Shown: piece by piece, positions 35,105 to 45,084 of the stretch
Position numbering within the stretch: position 1 is the stretch's first letter
Layout: every line of letters starts with the position of its first letter
Assembly (NCBI GenBank): GCA_020636775.1
Contig: JACJXF010000008.1
Coordinates: 30,612 to 94,611, forward strand
DNA: 64,000 nt
Direction: 5' to 3'
DNA from: Bacteroidales bacterium
GTDB lineage: Bacteria; Bacteroidota; Bacteroidia; Bacteroidales; GCA-2748055
Program-made: the position numbers and the translations under genes
Notes under the pieces: model-generated
What the model was told of the DNA's origin: nothing
The model's database searches: none
What the model saw: the letters and a program-made list of their open reading frames with translations, nothing else

Positions 35105-35611
35105 ATGAAAATTTACCTTCTTGGTTTCATGGGAGCAGGTAAAAGCACAGTAGGGCGGCGACTGGCTCAAAAGCTGAATTACCGGTTTATAGATATGGAT
35201 GAGGTCATTGAAAAGGAAGAAGGCCTGTCGGTATCTGAACTTTTCAACATTAAGGGTGAAGAATGGTTTCGGGGGAGGGAAGGAGAGCTTCTGCATGAAC
35301 TGGCATCAATCGGTGAAAACCTTGTGATCTCAACAGGAGGGGGTGTTCCATGTTTTGGGAAAAATATGGAGCAAATGAATACCACAGGCTTTACCATATA
35401 CCTTGAACTTTCAGTACAGGCTTTGTTCAAACGCCTTAAAACCAGCCGGAAATCAGACAGGCCACTTCTAAAAGCAAAATCAGACGAAGAATTGCTGGAT
35501 TTTATCAAAACCCGGCTGGAGGAAAGGGAGGTTTTTTATCGCCAGGCAAAACTGGTATTTCCGGCGGAGAATATTCAATTCGATCAGCTGATTAATTCTA
35601 TTGCTACCTGA
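35105..35611 (+). CDS. aroK: Shikimate kinase
   Basis: 168 residues. P-loop GFMGAGKSTVGRRLA (6-20), DMDEVIEKEEG (shikimate-binding Asp), EEWFRGREGELL and STGGGVP are all present; the LID contains KSDRPLL. It phosphorylates shikimate at O3 in aromatic amino acid synthesis. Standard length. 72 bp after parC. Confidence 0.95.
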   Translation: MKIYLLGFMGAGKSTVGRRLAQKLNYRFIDMDEVIEKEEGLSVSELFNIKGEEWFRGREGELLHELASIGENLVISTGGGVPCFGKNMEQMNTTGFTIYLELSVQALFKRLKTSRKSDRPLLKAKSDEELLDFIKTRLEEREVFYRQAKLVFPAENIQFDQLINSIAT

Positions 35612-35758
35612 TTATCAGTGTTTCAGAATTACAATTCCGCTTTGGAGAAGTGATTTCCCTGATCGGATTTTAAATTTCTGACTGGTTAAAAAAAATCCCC
35701 TTATAATCTCATATATACTCGGTTTTTTAATATATTGCTAGATTATTAATAAACTCTC

Positions 35759-38700
35759 ATGCCAGGAGGAATTGCTAAAGCTTTAAATATTGAAAAGGAT
35801 GAACAGTCGAGTGTCATTATACTGATCATTCAATCTGTTTTTATAGGGTTTTATGCCGGATCTCTCGATGTTGGTGCCCAGTCCTTGTTTTTGAGTGTGT
35901 ATGATGCTTCACTTATTCCTAAAGCCTTTGTTCTGTCAGGGATTGTTGGAATAATTATTACCTCCGTTTATACTGCTCTCCAGACGCGCATGAAATTTTC
36001 AAAATTTGCTCTTGTCAATTTTGTTTTCATCGCGGTAGTTACCACTCTTTTAAGGCTTGGCTTTGAATTTACAGAGGATAAGCGACTCGTTTTTGCAGTA
36101 TTTGTAATGATGGGCCCGCTGACAATTATAAGCTTTCTGGGATTCTGGGGAACCGTGGGCAGGTTGTTTACCTTGCGACAGGGAAAGAGATTATTTGGCT
36201 TAATTGATACCGGTCAGATCCTTGGAATCATTATCGTTTCCTTTGCCATCCCGGTTTTAATAAGCCTGAATTTTGAAGTGCTTAATACACTGTTTATCTG
36301 CACTCTGAGTATAATTGCTGCCCTGGTCCTTCAAATTATTATCACCCGTCGTTTTAGTTTTCACGAAGTTGAAAAGAAATCAGAAACCCGTGATAATTTC
36401 TTTGATCTTTTTAAGAACCGCTACACCTCCCTGATGGCTTTTTTTATAGTTTTTTCTGTGGTTGCAGCATTTTTTGTCCACTTCTCATTTCTTACCGTAC
36501 TTGAAGAAAACTATCCCGATGCGAAGGCTCTTGCCTCCTTTCTGGGAGCATTTATGGGAACGCTTACCATCTTTACCATTCTGATAAAAACTTTTGTTTA
36601 TGGTAAAATAATGAAGACTTATGGTCTTAAACTAGCCCTCACTCTTTCACCTGTCCTCATTGGAGTATTTACGGTTCTTGCTGCCGTGATCGGAAGTATT
36701 TACGGGTACACCGCTGCATCAGCCAGTTTTGCGTTTTTCTTTCTGTTAATTGTCCTGAGCAAACTTTTTGCAAAAAGTCTGAAGGATTCAATTGAGGTTC
36801 CCTCCTCAAAAATCCTTTACCAGTCGCTGGATATTAACATCCGCTACAATGTACAGGCCAGGATTGACGGAACTGTCAACGAACTTGCGGCCTTCTCATC
36901 CGGACTGCTGCTCGCCGGACTTGGGGCTATTACATTTGTCCACATTATTCATTTCTCCTATTCTCTGTTGCTCGTTCTGGTAATATGGTTTTTTATTGGA
37001 CTAAGGCTTTATCGGGCTTATCAGGCATCTCTTGAGAATTCACTTAAACAGTTCCGGCAGCTTGAGACTGAGGAAAGCGAAGAAATTTCACTTCTGGAAA
37101 AGATAAGTCCTTCCGGGAGCGATCCGGACCAGGTTGCTGCGGTATTGGAATTTGCCCCTCAGGCATGGAATGGATATGTTTCCAGAAATTTTAAGGATCT
37201 TTTTACTTCGAATGAGAAAATAAGAGATTTAAGCCTGAAGATTGTTGATGAACTTGATTTAACAAATACTAAGGAAGCTATTGAAAAGCTGATCAGGAGT
37301 TCTGAAAAAAACCTGAATTCCCGATTGAAATCTATTAGTGAACGATTCAAAAATGCCGGAAGCAAAAATACGGATGAAGAAATTCGGAGTTTGCTGAAGA
37401 GCGAAAAGCCGGAAGACAGAAAAAAGGGAATTTTAAGCATTATCGAAAAAAATGATCCTGCCTATTTTCCACGCATCGTTCCCTTATTTCGTGATGCATC
37501 CCCTGAAGTAAGATTAAGTGCCATTCATGCGGCAGGCGTACTGAACCGAAAGGATTTTGTGACCTATCTGGTTGACCTTCTCGAAGATCCGAAATATTAC
37601 TCCTATGCCTTTAATTCCCTCTGCATGATGAATGCGGATATTTTTGAAAATCTGGAACACGGATTTCACAAGACAGGGATAACTGAAACAGGAATGGCCC
37701 GTATAACGCGGGTTTTTGGTGCTATTGGAACGGAAAGCGCCGGGTTTTATCTGTTTGCAAAACTCGAACATTATAACAGGAAGGTATTTTCTGCAGTTCT
37801 GGAGGGGATCAGGAAACTTAAGATTAAACCTTCGGAAAATGACAGGCTTAAGGTTTTTAATGCAATTTACCAGTTGTGTGGAATTACTGCCTGGAACCTT
37901 TTTGCCAAATACAGTCTGCGCGACTTTGAAGAAAGTGAAGAGCTGATACATGCACTGGAAGATGAAATTTCTGAAAATTATGACCTTATCTATTCTCTTC
38001 TTTCAGTGGCTTATGATGCCGGTTCTGTATTTCATATACGTCAGAACCTTGAAAGCGGGACTGCTGAGGGAATTGGTTTTGCCATCGAATTGCTCGACAT
38101 GTTCATAGATGAATCCATAAAATCATACCTCTTCCCGTTGCTCGACGATTCTCCCATGTCGGAAAAGTTAAGATTACTCCAAACCGAATACCCGGTTGAG
38201 ATGATGAAACCGGAAGAATTGCTGAGGGATATCATTAATCGCGATTACAATTACATTAATGCCTATACCAGGGTCTGTGCCATTCATGCACTGGATAAAA
38301 TAGAGAATGTTAAACCGGGCGACGACCTGATTGCCCAGGTGTTTAATACAGATCCTCTGCTTCGTGAAGAAGCTGCCGGTTTCATTTACCGGAGAGACAG
38401 GGAATTGTTAAATAATATTCTGGGTCGGTTACCGGAAGATATTGTTATCTCTATAAAATATCACATTGAACATACCGGTACCAGCAGGGATAATGGCCTT
38501 TTCAGGAAATTTTCCAGTCTTTTGAACCATGAAGCGTTTATAAATTTCAAAAAGCATCACCTTCTGAATATTGCCAGAAGCTGCGAATTATTTATATTTG
38601 AGGGTAAGGAAGAGAATAAGCTCTCTGAGTTATTCAGCGAGGGTGACTTTATTTTGGTTCTCGGGGGAGAATTTTCAATCAATGCGGGTAAAGTAAAAAT

Positions 38701-38896
38701 AAGCTTACAAAAGGATGACTTTTCAAATGTCTCATCCGAAATTGATGCAGATTTTGCAAAGGCAGTCCTGAATTGTGAAACGGCTGCCAGTTGCATGAAG
38801 TTTTCAAGAATGGCCATTCGTGAACTGATTTTCGATGATGAGCTTAGGTATTTCCCCTTAGCTGAAATACTGGTTAAAAAGGAAAAAATAAAATAG
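35759..38896 (+). CDS. Transporter-like membrane protein fused to HEAT repeats and cNMP-like domain
   Basis: 1045 residues. Residues about 15-420 hold roughly twelve transmembrane helices and resemble the ADP/ATP (NTT/TLC) carrier-type branch of the major facilitator fold. A charged linker follows, then HEAT-like helical repeats from about 540 (KKGILSIIEKND, VRLSAIHAAGVL) to about 900. The last 100 residues (LFSEGDFILVLGGEF, AASCMKFSRMAIRELI) look like a degraded cyclic-nucleotide-binding fold. Such fusions occur in Bacteroidota; no function is established that I know of. A membrane scaffold or sensor is more likely than a pump. It starts a six-gene co-directional block and is followed 13 bp later by a phosphatase gene. 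Confidence 0.65.
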   Translation: MPGGIAKALNIEKDEQSSVIILIIQSVFIGFYAGSLDVGAQSLFLSVYDASLIPKAFVLSGIVGIIITSVYTALQTRMKFSKFALVNFVFIAVVTTLLRLGFEFTEDKRLVFAVFVMMGPLTIISFLGFWGTVGRLFTLRQGKRLFGLIDTGQILGIIIVSFAIPVLISLNFEVLNTLFICTLSIIAALVLQIIITRRFSFHEVEKKSETRDNFFDLFKNRYTSLMAFFIVFSVVAAFFVHFSFLTVLEENYPDAKALASFLGAFMGTLTIFTILIKTFVYGKIMKTYGLKLALTLSPVLIGVFTVLAAVIGSIYGYTAASASFAFFFLLIVLSKLFAKSLKDSIEVPSSKILYQSLDINIRYNVQARIDGTVNELAAFSSGLLLAGLGAITFVHIIHFSYSLLLVLVIWFFIGLRLYRAYQASLENSLKQFRQLETEESEEISLLEKISPSGSDPDQVAAVLEFAPQAWNGYVSRNFKDLFTSNEKIRDLSLKIVDELDLTNTKEAIEKLIRSSEKNLNSRLKSISERFKNAGSKNTDEEIRSLLKSEKPEDRKKGILSIIEKNDPAYFPRIVPLFRDASPEVRLSAIHAAGVLNRKDFVTYLVDLLEDPKYYSYAFNSLCMMNADIFENLEHGFHKTGITETGMARITRVFGAIGTESAGFYLFAKLEHYNRKVFSAVLEGIRKLKIKPSENDRLKVFNAIYQLCGITAWNLFAKYSLRDFEESEELIHALEDEISENYDLIYSLLSVAYDAGSVFHIRQNLESGTAEGIGFAIELLDMFIDESIKSYLFPLLDDSPMSEKLRLLQTEYPVEMMKPEELLRDIINRDYNYINAYTRVCAIHALDKIENVKPGDDLIAQVFNTDPLLREEAAGFIYRRDRELLNNILGRLPEDIVISIKYHIEHTGTSRDNGLFRKFSSLLNHEAFINFKKHHLLNIARSCELFIFEGKEENKLSELFSEGDFILVLGGEFSINAGKVKISLQKDDFSNVSSEIDADFAKAVLNCETAASCMKFSRMAIRELIFDDELRYFPLAEILVKKEKIK

Positions 38897-38909
38897 TTAT
38901 TCAATCTGA

Positions 38910-40955
38910 ATGGATAAGCGCACCACCATATTCAAACAACTAATCTTTAATGTCGTTTTACCGGCAGTTCTGGGATTAATGATTCTTGGGATAATAAACT
39001 ATTCCCATACCAAGAATATCCTGCTGGAATCAAACCGACAGAAAAACCAGATTATAACTGACGAAATTAAGTACATCCATGAAATGCAGGATATGGCGCT
39101 TGATATCCTTGAGGATGGGCTTGACCCGAAGATGAGGGAATACAGTGAAACCCTCACAAAGGTTTTCTTTAAGAATACTGCTGGAATTCAAAATGTAAAC
39201 CTAAGTGAAATACAAGAAAAACTGGGTATGGATCCCCATTTCGAGGATATTTATATCATCAACAAAAGCGGAGTAATTGTAAATACTACTTTTGAAAGGG
39301 ACAGGAATTTAAATCTCTTCAGTTTCGGAGCTGAACACAAAGCCCTGCTGGAATCAGTATTTACCGGAGAATCTTTTGTGAGTGAGCGTTTTGCTATTGA
39401 AAACCAGACCAAGAGACTCAGAAAATTTACATATCAGCCAACCTCTGATGGGAAATACATTATTGAACTTGGAATTTATTCACCCAAGGCCGATACAATA
39501 ATCCAATCCATCAAAGACAGGATTAACGACCTTTCAACCAGGGTGAAGAGTATTGTTTCTGTTGATCTGTTTATTGGAATGGATACACCCTTCTCACTGA
39601 ATAAAGATGCCACCATCGACCCCAAGCACCTCAGCCTTTACCGAAATGTTCTGGCAACCGGAAACACCTATGATTTTACAGAAGAGAAGGACAAAAAGCT
39701 TTACCATTACGAATTCATCTACATGGTTCGGAAAAATACCGATTTGTACAAGGAATCGGTAATCCGTATTATTTCCGACCGGTCCGACGACAGGGCCTAT
39801 CTGAATAAGGAACTCATGAAGTTCTTTATCATATTTGGAATAATTATTATGGTAGTTGTAATTCTGATTTACAGGAAAACTCAGGTTATTACCGATCCGG
39901 TAAAGAATTTGCTCGAGAAAGTCAACCGGATAACCGACGGGCATCTGAATGAAAGAGCGGAAATTGTAGGAAACAATGAAATCGCATCTCTTTCTGAGCA
40001 GTTCAACCGGATGATTGAGCAGCTCGAAAGTTATTATAATGAACTGGAAGAAAAAGTAAGGGAGCGCACCGCTGAAATCATGGCTCAAAAGGAAGAAATT
40101 GAGGCTCAGCGCGATTCCATCCAGGAACAGCGAAATATTCTTTCGGATATAAACAAATCTCTGCAGAAGGCATACCATGAGATTGAGGAACAGAAAAAGC
40201 ACATTGAAGACAGCATACATTATGCCCGCAGAATTCAGAATGCCATCCTTCCTCCTGACGATTTTGTCTCAAATCTGCTACCCGATTCATTTGTTCTTTA
40301 TAAGCCAAAAGATATTGTGAGTGGCGATTTTTACTGGATGGCTCATAAGGATGGCAGGGCAATTGTTGCTGCGGTCGACTGTACCGGTCACGGTGTTCCC
40401 GGAGCATTTATGTCCATAGTCGGTAACAACCAGCTAAACTTTGCCATAAACGTAAAAAATGTAATCAGGCCCGACGATATTCTCAATGCTCTGAACGAAG
40501 GGGTAACCAAGTCATTAAGACAGACCAGGCTTAGCTCCTCTGTTAAAGACGGAATGGACATTGCCTTAATTACCATCGACTATAAAAATGCCAAACTGAA
40601 TTATGCCGGTGGATATAATCCTTGTTTTATAATTCGTGATAACGAGCTTATCGTGCTTAAGGCTGATAAATTTCCTATCGGCGGATATATGGGTGAGAAA
40701 CTCAGGAATTTCACCAATAATGAAATGGACCTGAAAAAGGGAGATGTAATTTACCTTTTCTCAGACGGGTATGCTGATCAGTTCGGTGGTGAAGACGATT
40801 CAAAATTCCTGATAAAACGCTTCCGCGATCTCCTCCTGAAAATCCACAACGAGCCCATGAATGAACAAAAGGATATTCTTAATCAGATTCATGAAGACTG
40901 GAGAGGCGACTCTGTGCAGATTGATGATATTCTGGTTATCGGAATCCGGTTTTAA
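38910..40955 (+). CDS. Membrane PP2C (SpoIIE) phosphatase with Cache-like sensor and HAMP
   Basis: 681 residues. TM1 10-30; extracytoplasmic sensor 31-303, with a PAS/Cache-like segment DIYIINKSGVIVNTTF near 113-128; TM2 304-321; HAMP 322-375 (KVNRITDGHLNERAEIVGNNEIASL); coiled coil 376-437; SpoIIE/PP2C domain 438-681. Metal-binding aspartates are retained: Asp473 in SGDFYW, Asp490 in VDCTGHGVPGAF, Asp619 in FSDGYADQFGG, and the terminal DDILVIGIRF. HYARRIQNAILPP is the usual entry. It should dephosphorylate a Ser/Thr-phosphoprotein in response to a periplasmic signal. No anti-sigma or STAS partner is adjacent; the nSTAND ATPase gene follows 33 bp later. Confidence 0.88.
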   Translation: MDKRTTIFKQLIFNVVLPAVLGLMILGIINYSHTKNILLESNRQKNQIITDEIKYIHEMQDMALDILEDGLDPKMREYSETLTKVFFKNTAGIQNVNLSEIQEKLGMDPHFEDIYIINKSGVIVNTTFERDRNLNLFSFGAEHKALLESVFTGESFVSERFAIENQTKRLRKFTYQPTSDGKYIIELGIYSPKADTIIQSIKDRINDLSTRVKSIVSVDLFIGMDTPFSLNKDATIDPKHLSLYRNVLATGNTYDFTEEKDKKLYHYEFIYMVRKNTDLYKESVIRIISDRSDDRAYLNKELMKFFIIFGIIIMVVVILIYRKTQVITDPVKNLLEKVNRITDGHLNERAEIVGNNEIASLSEQFNRMIEQLESYYNELEEKVRERTAEIMAQKEEIEAQRDSIQEQRNILSDINKSLQKAYHEIEEQKKHIEDSIHYARRIQNAILPPDDFVSNLLPDSFVLYKPKDIVSGDFYWMAHKDGRAIVAAVDCTGHGVPGAFMSIVGNNQLNFAINVKNVIRPDDILNALNEGVTKSLRQTRLSSSVKDGMDIALITIDYKNAKLNYAGGYNPCFIIRDNELIVLKADKFPIGGYMGEKLRNFTNNEMDLKKGDVIYLFSDGYADQFGGEDDSKFLIKRFRDLLLKIHNEPMNEQKDILNQIHEDWRGDSVQIDDILVIGIRF

Positions 40956-40965
40956 GATTAAATGA

Positions 40966-40977
40966 TTTAAGCTTAAA
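40966..40977. repeat. 12-bp perfect palindrome in phosphatase/nSTAND gap
   Basis: TTTAAGCTTAAA sits 11 bp before the ATG of the nSTAND gene. It may be an operator-like site or part of a TTAAGATTAAA-type repeat; no regulator is known. Confidence 0.3.
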
Positions 40978-40988
40978 GATTAAACATT

Positions 40989-43900
40989 ATGACTGGTTCC
41001 AGCCAAGTAAATATTCAGAATAGTAATCCCTTTCCAGGCTTACGTCCCTTTACGAGTGAAGAGTCTCATCTTTTTTTCGGAAGAGAAGGACAGGTAGATG
41101 ATATCCTCCGGAATCTCAGGAAGAACCGGTTTGTAGCTGTAGTTGGTGCTTCTGGTAGCGGAAAATCTTCTCTTATTTATTGTGGTGTTATTCCTTCCCT
41201 CATAAAATCCGAAAGTCGTGCAAATCAGGATGACTGGTTAGTTGTTACCTCCCGGCCCGGCAGCGCTCCCCTTACAAATCTTTTAAATGACCTTTACGAA
41301 ACTACCGGGGTAAAACCGGAAACTGAAAACGCAACCGAACTTTTTAAGCAGACGGATGGTGTTCTGAATTATATCCAGAAAGCAGGAAAGGGAAAGAAAA
41401 ACCTGCTTCTGATGATAGACCAGTTTGAAGAAATCTTCAGGTACAGCAAGGTCGGATCCGCTTCCGGAGTAAAAGAGGATCCCTCCCTATACATCGACTT
41501 TATTGTCCACTCAATCAAACAGTCGAAAATACCGGTTTACATTGTAATCACCATGCGTTCCGATTTTATTGGTGAATGCTCACGTTATCAGGATTTCACT
41601 ACCCTGATCAATCAGAGCAATTACCTCGTACCCAGAATGACCAGCCAGGATTTTCGTAAAGTTATCGAAGGCCCGGTCGGCGTCGCCGGTGCGAAAATTG
41701 AGGCTTCACTGGTTGACAGACTTCTTGATGACCTGGGTGATAATCCCGATCAGCTCCCGGTTTTGCAGCATGTTCTTATGAGGACATGGGACTACTGGCA
41801 ACTACACAACGATACAGCTAAACCCATCTCTGTTTCCGATTACGATGCTGTTGGTCAGATAGATAAAGCACTTTCCGAACATGCCAACGAAGCATTTGAC
41901 GAACTGGATGAAAATGAAAAAATAATCTGTGAAAGCATTTTCAGAACCCTTACTGAAAAGGGAGGTGATAACCGTGGCGTAAGACGTCCAACCCGAATCA
42001 GTCAGTTGGCCGACATTGCACTTGCATCCACAGAAGAAGTAATAAAAATTGCTGAAATCTTCAGGGCTCCGGGACGCTCCTTCCTTGTTCCCTCTTCCTC
42101 CGTTGTCCTAAACAAAGATTCAGTTCTGGATATTTCTCATGAATCGTTTATGCGAATCTGGGAAAGGCTGAGAACATGGGTTGATGAAGAAGCTTCGGCC
42201 GTTCAGATGTACAAGCGGCTGGCTGATTCAGCCGCATTATACCAGGCGGGCAGGACAAGCCTCTGGAGACCACCGGACCTGCAACTGGCCTTAAACTGGA
42301 AAAATAAAACCAAGCCCACTCTTATTTGGGCGGAACGTCATAATCCGGCTTTCGAAAGAACAATGGTATTCCTTGATACCAGTGAAAAAGAATTTCAAAA
42401 AGAAGAGGATAATAAACTCAGACTTCAAAAAAGGCAGCTAAGAAGAACCCGGGTTTTTGCTCTTGTATTGGGAAGTGCTGCTATTATTTCCATGGGACTA
42501 GTAGTGTATACTCAACAATTGAGGGTCAGGGCTGAAAATGAATTTGAGCGTGCAGAAACCCAAAGAAAGCTTGCTGAAGAAAAGACCATTGAAGCCACCG
42601 ATCAAAGGAAAAAGGCCGAATCAGCTGCTACTGAAGCCGAAAACCAGCGAATGAAAGCTGAGGAGTCTTCTAAAATTGCCGAGGAAAGAAGAGTACAGGC
42701 AGAAGCAAGTGCCAGAGAGGCAAACCGGCAAAAAGGACTGGCAGAAACGAACCTGTCGGAAGCAAACCGTCAGAAAAAAATTGCATTGGATAACCAGGCT
42801 GAAGCCGACAAGCAAAGAAAACAAGCCGAAAGTGCTTCAGCTGTTGCGAAGGAGAGAAGGATGCTTTCGATCGCAAAATCCATGGCTGTGAAATCCATAC
42901 AGGTTACCAACGATCCAGGCCTGAAAGCCCTGATGGCACTTCAGGCATTTAAGTTTAATCAGGAGTATCAGGGGCCCGTTCATGACGATGATATATACAA
43001 CAGTTTGTACAAATCATTGAAAGCTTTGCTTGGTCCTGATTATAACGTTCTGAACGGTCACGACAACGCTGTTCGTTCCCTGACGTTTATTCCTGGAACA
43101 TCAATTCTAATCAGTGCCGGGAGTGACGGGAAAATTTTAAAATGGGATATCAGCGATCCTGATAAGAAGTTCACAGTGATAGCTGAAGGAATAGGTGTTA
43201 TTGAAAAAATAAATATATCTCCCGATGGAAATATGCTTGCCGTTGCCACCAGCAGAGGCGGAGTTAAAATTTATAATCTGAAAACAGGCAACGCTGCTCC
43301 CATTAGTCTCGCAGGGTCTGATGACAATATCCGGTCAATGGCATTCAGTGCAGATAATAAGACTCTTTTTACTACCGGCTTAAAGCCTTTGATTGAACGC
43401 TGGGACCTGACAGCAAAAACAAACACAAAATTTGCAGATACTGATTCAAGAATAAATTCGCTTACGATCTCTCCCGATGGTGGTATCCTGGCAGGTGGAA
43501 CAAAGGATGGAAGACTTATGGTCTGGGAAATTGGCGGAAAATTGCAAATACAGGAGGTATACAAAGAAACAGGTAAATCAATTCAATCCGTGGCTTTCAG
43601 TGCCGACGGTAAATACCTTTCCTGTGGAAATGTGGATGGTGATGTACTAATATTCACAGCTGATAGTTTCCAGCTTGTATCGCAGCTTACCGGACATACC
43701 GCCCGTATTACAGAAATTGAATTCAGCCCCGACAGTAAGACAATGGCTGCTTCATCTTTCGATGGGAAAGTACTGTCGTGGGAACTGGCAAACCTCATTA
43801 ATCCTCCCATAGTAATGGATGATAATTCAGGATTTGTTTTCTCACTGGCATTCAGTCCTGATGGAAACACCATTGTAAGCAGCAGCGCTGAAGAACCCAG

Positions 43901-44075
43901 GCTGATAAAAAGGCCAACTGTAGCAGCAATGCTTGCTTCACAAATCTGTCCGAATCTCACACGTAATTTTACCGGAGATGAATGGAAGGCCTATGTTGGC
44001 GCAGATATCCCATTTGAAGAAACCTGCACGAAAAGTAAACAATATGAAATTGGCATTAAAAAAGATGAAAACTAA
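40989..44075 (+). CDS. Membrane nSTAND ATPase with coiled coil and seven WD40 repeats
   Basis: 1028 residues. The N-terminus NPFPGLRPFTSEESHLFFGRE opens an nSTAND1 NTPase; Walker A GASGSGKSS (53-61) and Walker B LLLMIDQFEEI near 137-150. A transmembrane helix (about 488-508) is followed by a long Ala/Glu/Lys coiled coil (515-627), then a WD40 propeller (about 687-970) with seven recognisable blades. The C-terminal CPNLTRNF...EEW-like...YVGADIPFEETC motif is typical of nSTAND-WD40 proteins. The propeller probably lies on the opposite side of the membrane from the ATPase. As a STAND protein it should switch on ligand-dependent oligomerisation, here perhaps linking cytoplasm and envelope. The next gene overlaps its end by 11 bp. 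Confidence 0.88.
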   Translation: MTGSSQVNIQNSNPFPGLRPFTSEESHLFFGREGQVDDILRNLRKNRFVAVVGASGSGKSSLIYCGVIPSLIKSESRANQDDWLVVTSRPGSAPLTNLLNDLYETTGVKPETENATELFKQTDGVLNYIQKAGKGKKNLLLMIDQFEEIFRYSKVGSASGVKEDPSLYIDFIVHSIKQSKIPVYIVITMRSDFIGECSRYQDFTTLINQSNYLVPRMTSQDFRKVIEGPVGVAGAKIEASLVDRLLDDLGDNPDQLPVLQHVLMRTWDYWQLHNDTAKPISVSDYDAVGQIDKALSEHANEAFDELDENEKIICESIFRTLTEKGGDNRGVRRPTRISQLADIALASTEEVIKIAEIFRAPGRSFLVPSSSVVLNKDSVLDISHESFMRIWERLRTWVDEEASAVQMYKRLADSAALYQAGRTSLWRPPDLQLALNWKNKTKPTLIWAERHNPAFERTMVFLDTSEKEFQKEEDNKLRLQKRQLRRTRVFALVLGSAAIISMGLVVYTQQLRVRAENEFERAETQRKLAEEKTIEATDQRKKAESAATEAENQRMKAEESSKIAEERRVQAEASAREANRQKGLAETNLSEANRQKKIALDNQAEADKQRKQAESASAVAKERRMLSIAKSMAVKSIQVTNDPGLKALMALQAFKFNQEYQGPVHDDDIYNSLYKSLKALLGPDYNVLNGHDNAVRSLTFIPGTSILISAGSDGKILKWDISDPDKKFTVIAEGIGVIEKINISPDGNMLAVATSRGGVKIYNLKTGNAAPISLAGSDDNIRSMAFSADNKTLFTTGLKPLIERWDLTAKTNTKFADTDSRINSLTISPDGGILAGGTKDGRLMVWEIGGKLQIQEVYKETGKSIQSVAFSADGKYLSCGNVDGDVLIFTADSFQLVSQLTGHTARITEIEFSPDSKTMAASSFDGKVLSWELANLINPPIVMDDNSGFVFSLAFSPDGNTIVSSSAEEPRLIKRPTVAAMLASQICPNLTRNFTGDEWKAYVGADIPFEETCTKSKQYEIGIKKDEN

Positions 44076-45084
44076 AGTTTTAGGCATATTGATAATATCT
44101 TTGGCTTTGCTTGCAGAATCAGGCTTTTTATTTGCACAGGAAAATTGTGCACTTAACCTAAAAAAGGCACAGGACCTTTTCAGTACAGGACAGGTCGAAG
44201 AAATTCCTGCCCTGATTGAACCCTGCCTGCAGTCAGGATTCACCAAGGAAGAGAAAATTCTTGCGTTTAAGGTTTTGATTAACGCCTATATTTTCGATGA
44301 CAACCTGGAAAAGGCAGAAAGCTTTATGTTCAGCTTTCTTAAGAAATACCCTGAATATGTTGTCATCAGTACTGACCCGTCGGAGTTTGTTAACCTGATG
44401 CAACAGTTTGATAACCGAATCCGTTTTTCCATTGGAATTATTGCAGGAGGAACTTATTCAGTTGTTCGTTCCTTTGAGCCGGTTAATACCAGCCGGCTTG
44501 CCGATAATTACGGATTCTACAATACTTCAGGAATTTCATACCACGGCGGACTTACGATAATAAAAAACCTATCAGACAAAATAGAAATTTCAGTTGATGC
44601 TGACTATAAAAATACCGTATTTGATCATTATATTAATCCCGATGCCTATACAGCTAATGATTATTACGAGTCCCAGCAGATGGTAAATCTGCCTGTTACA
44701 GTGAGCTATACCTTTGGGGAAAGGAAATATCTGCCCTATGCCAGACTGGGATTTAATACTTCATTATTGCTGGTTTCAGGGGCTGATCTGATTACGGTGC
44801 CTGGAACTCAAAGTCCCAGAATCTCAAATATCGACAGCAGGCAGAAGATTGGTTATTATGGTGTTTTAGGCGGAGGTGTAAAGTGGAAAATATCAAAGGG
44901 ATATTTATTTTTTGACCTTCGATACAACCTTGCACTCAATAATCAGGTCAATAATACAGGACGCAGCCAGACACAGGCAGACCAACTTTGGCTGTACCAG
45001 TACAGGGATGATAATTTCTATCACGACGATATTAATTTCAGCCTGGGATATGTGCGATCTATTTACAAACCCAGGAAAAAATAA
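44065..45084 (+). CDS. Outer membrane beta-barrel protein with TPR-like N-terminus
   Basis: 339 residues from the ATG at 44065, which overlaps the nSTAND gene by 11 bp and opens a signal peptide ending FLFAQ; an ATG at 44044 is possible. Residues about 27-120 form helical hairpins (CALNLKKAQDLFSTGQ, ILAFKVLINAYIFDDNLEKAESFM) like a TPR/SusD-type module, with two cysteines that may pair. After DPSEFVNLMQQF a barrel follows, with repeated strands such as YLPYARLGFNTS and YFFDLRYNLALN, to the end. It is likely a periplasm-facing helical cap on an outer membrane barrel. Translational coupling with the ATPase gene argues for a joint role. Confidence 0.7.
   Translation: MKTKVLGILIISLALLAESGFLFAQENCALNLKKAQDLFSTGQVEEIPALIEPCLQSGFTKEEKILAFKVLINAYIFDDNLEKAESFMFSFLKKYPEYVVISTDPSEFVNLMQQFDNRIRFSIGIIAGGTYSVVRSFEPVNTSRLADNYGFYNTSGISYHGGLTIIKNLSDKIEISVDADYKNTVFDHYINPDAYTANDYYESQQMVNLPVTVSYTFGERKYLPYARLGFNTSLLLVSGADLITVPGTQSPRISNIDSRQKIGYYGVLGGGVKWKISKGYLFFDLRYNLALNNQVNNTGRSQTQADQLWLYQYRDDNFYHDDINFSLGYVRSIYKPRKK

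Noticed and set aside
39594..40220. 208-codon minus-strand open frame in the phosphatase gene
   Set aside because: Phe/Leu-rich antisense shadow of the sensor and coiled-coil region.
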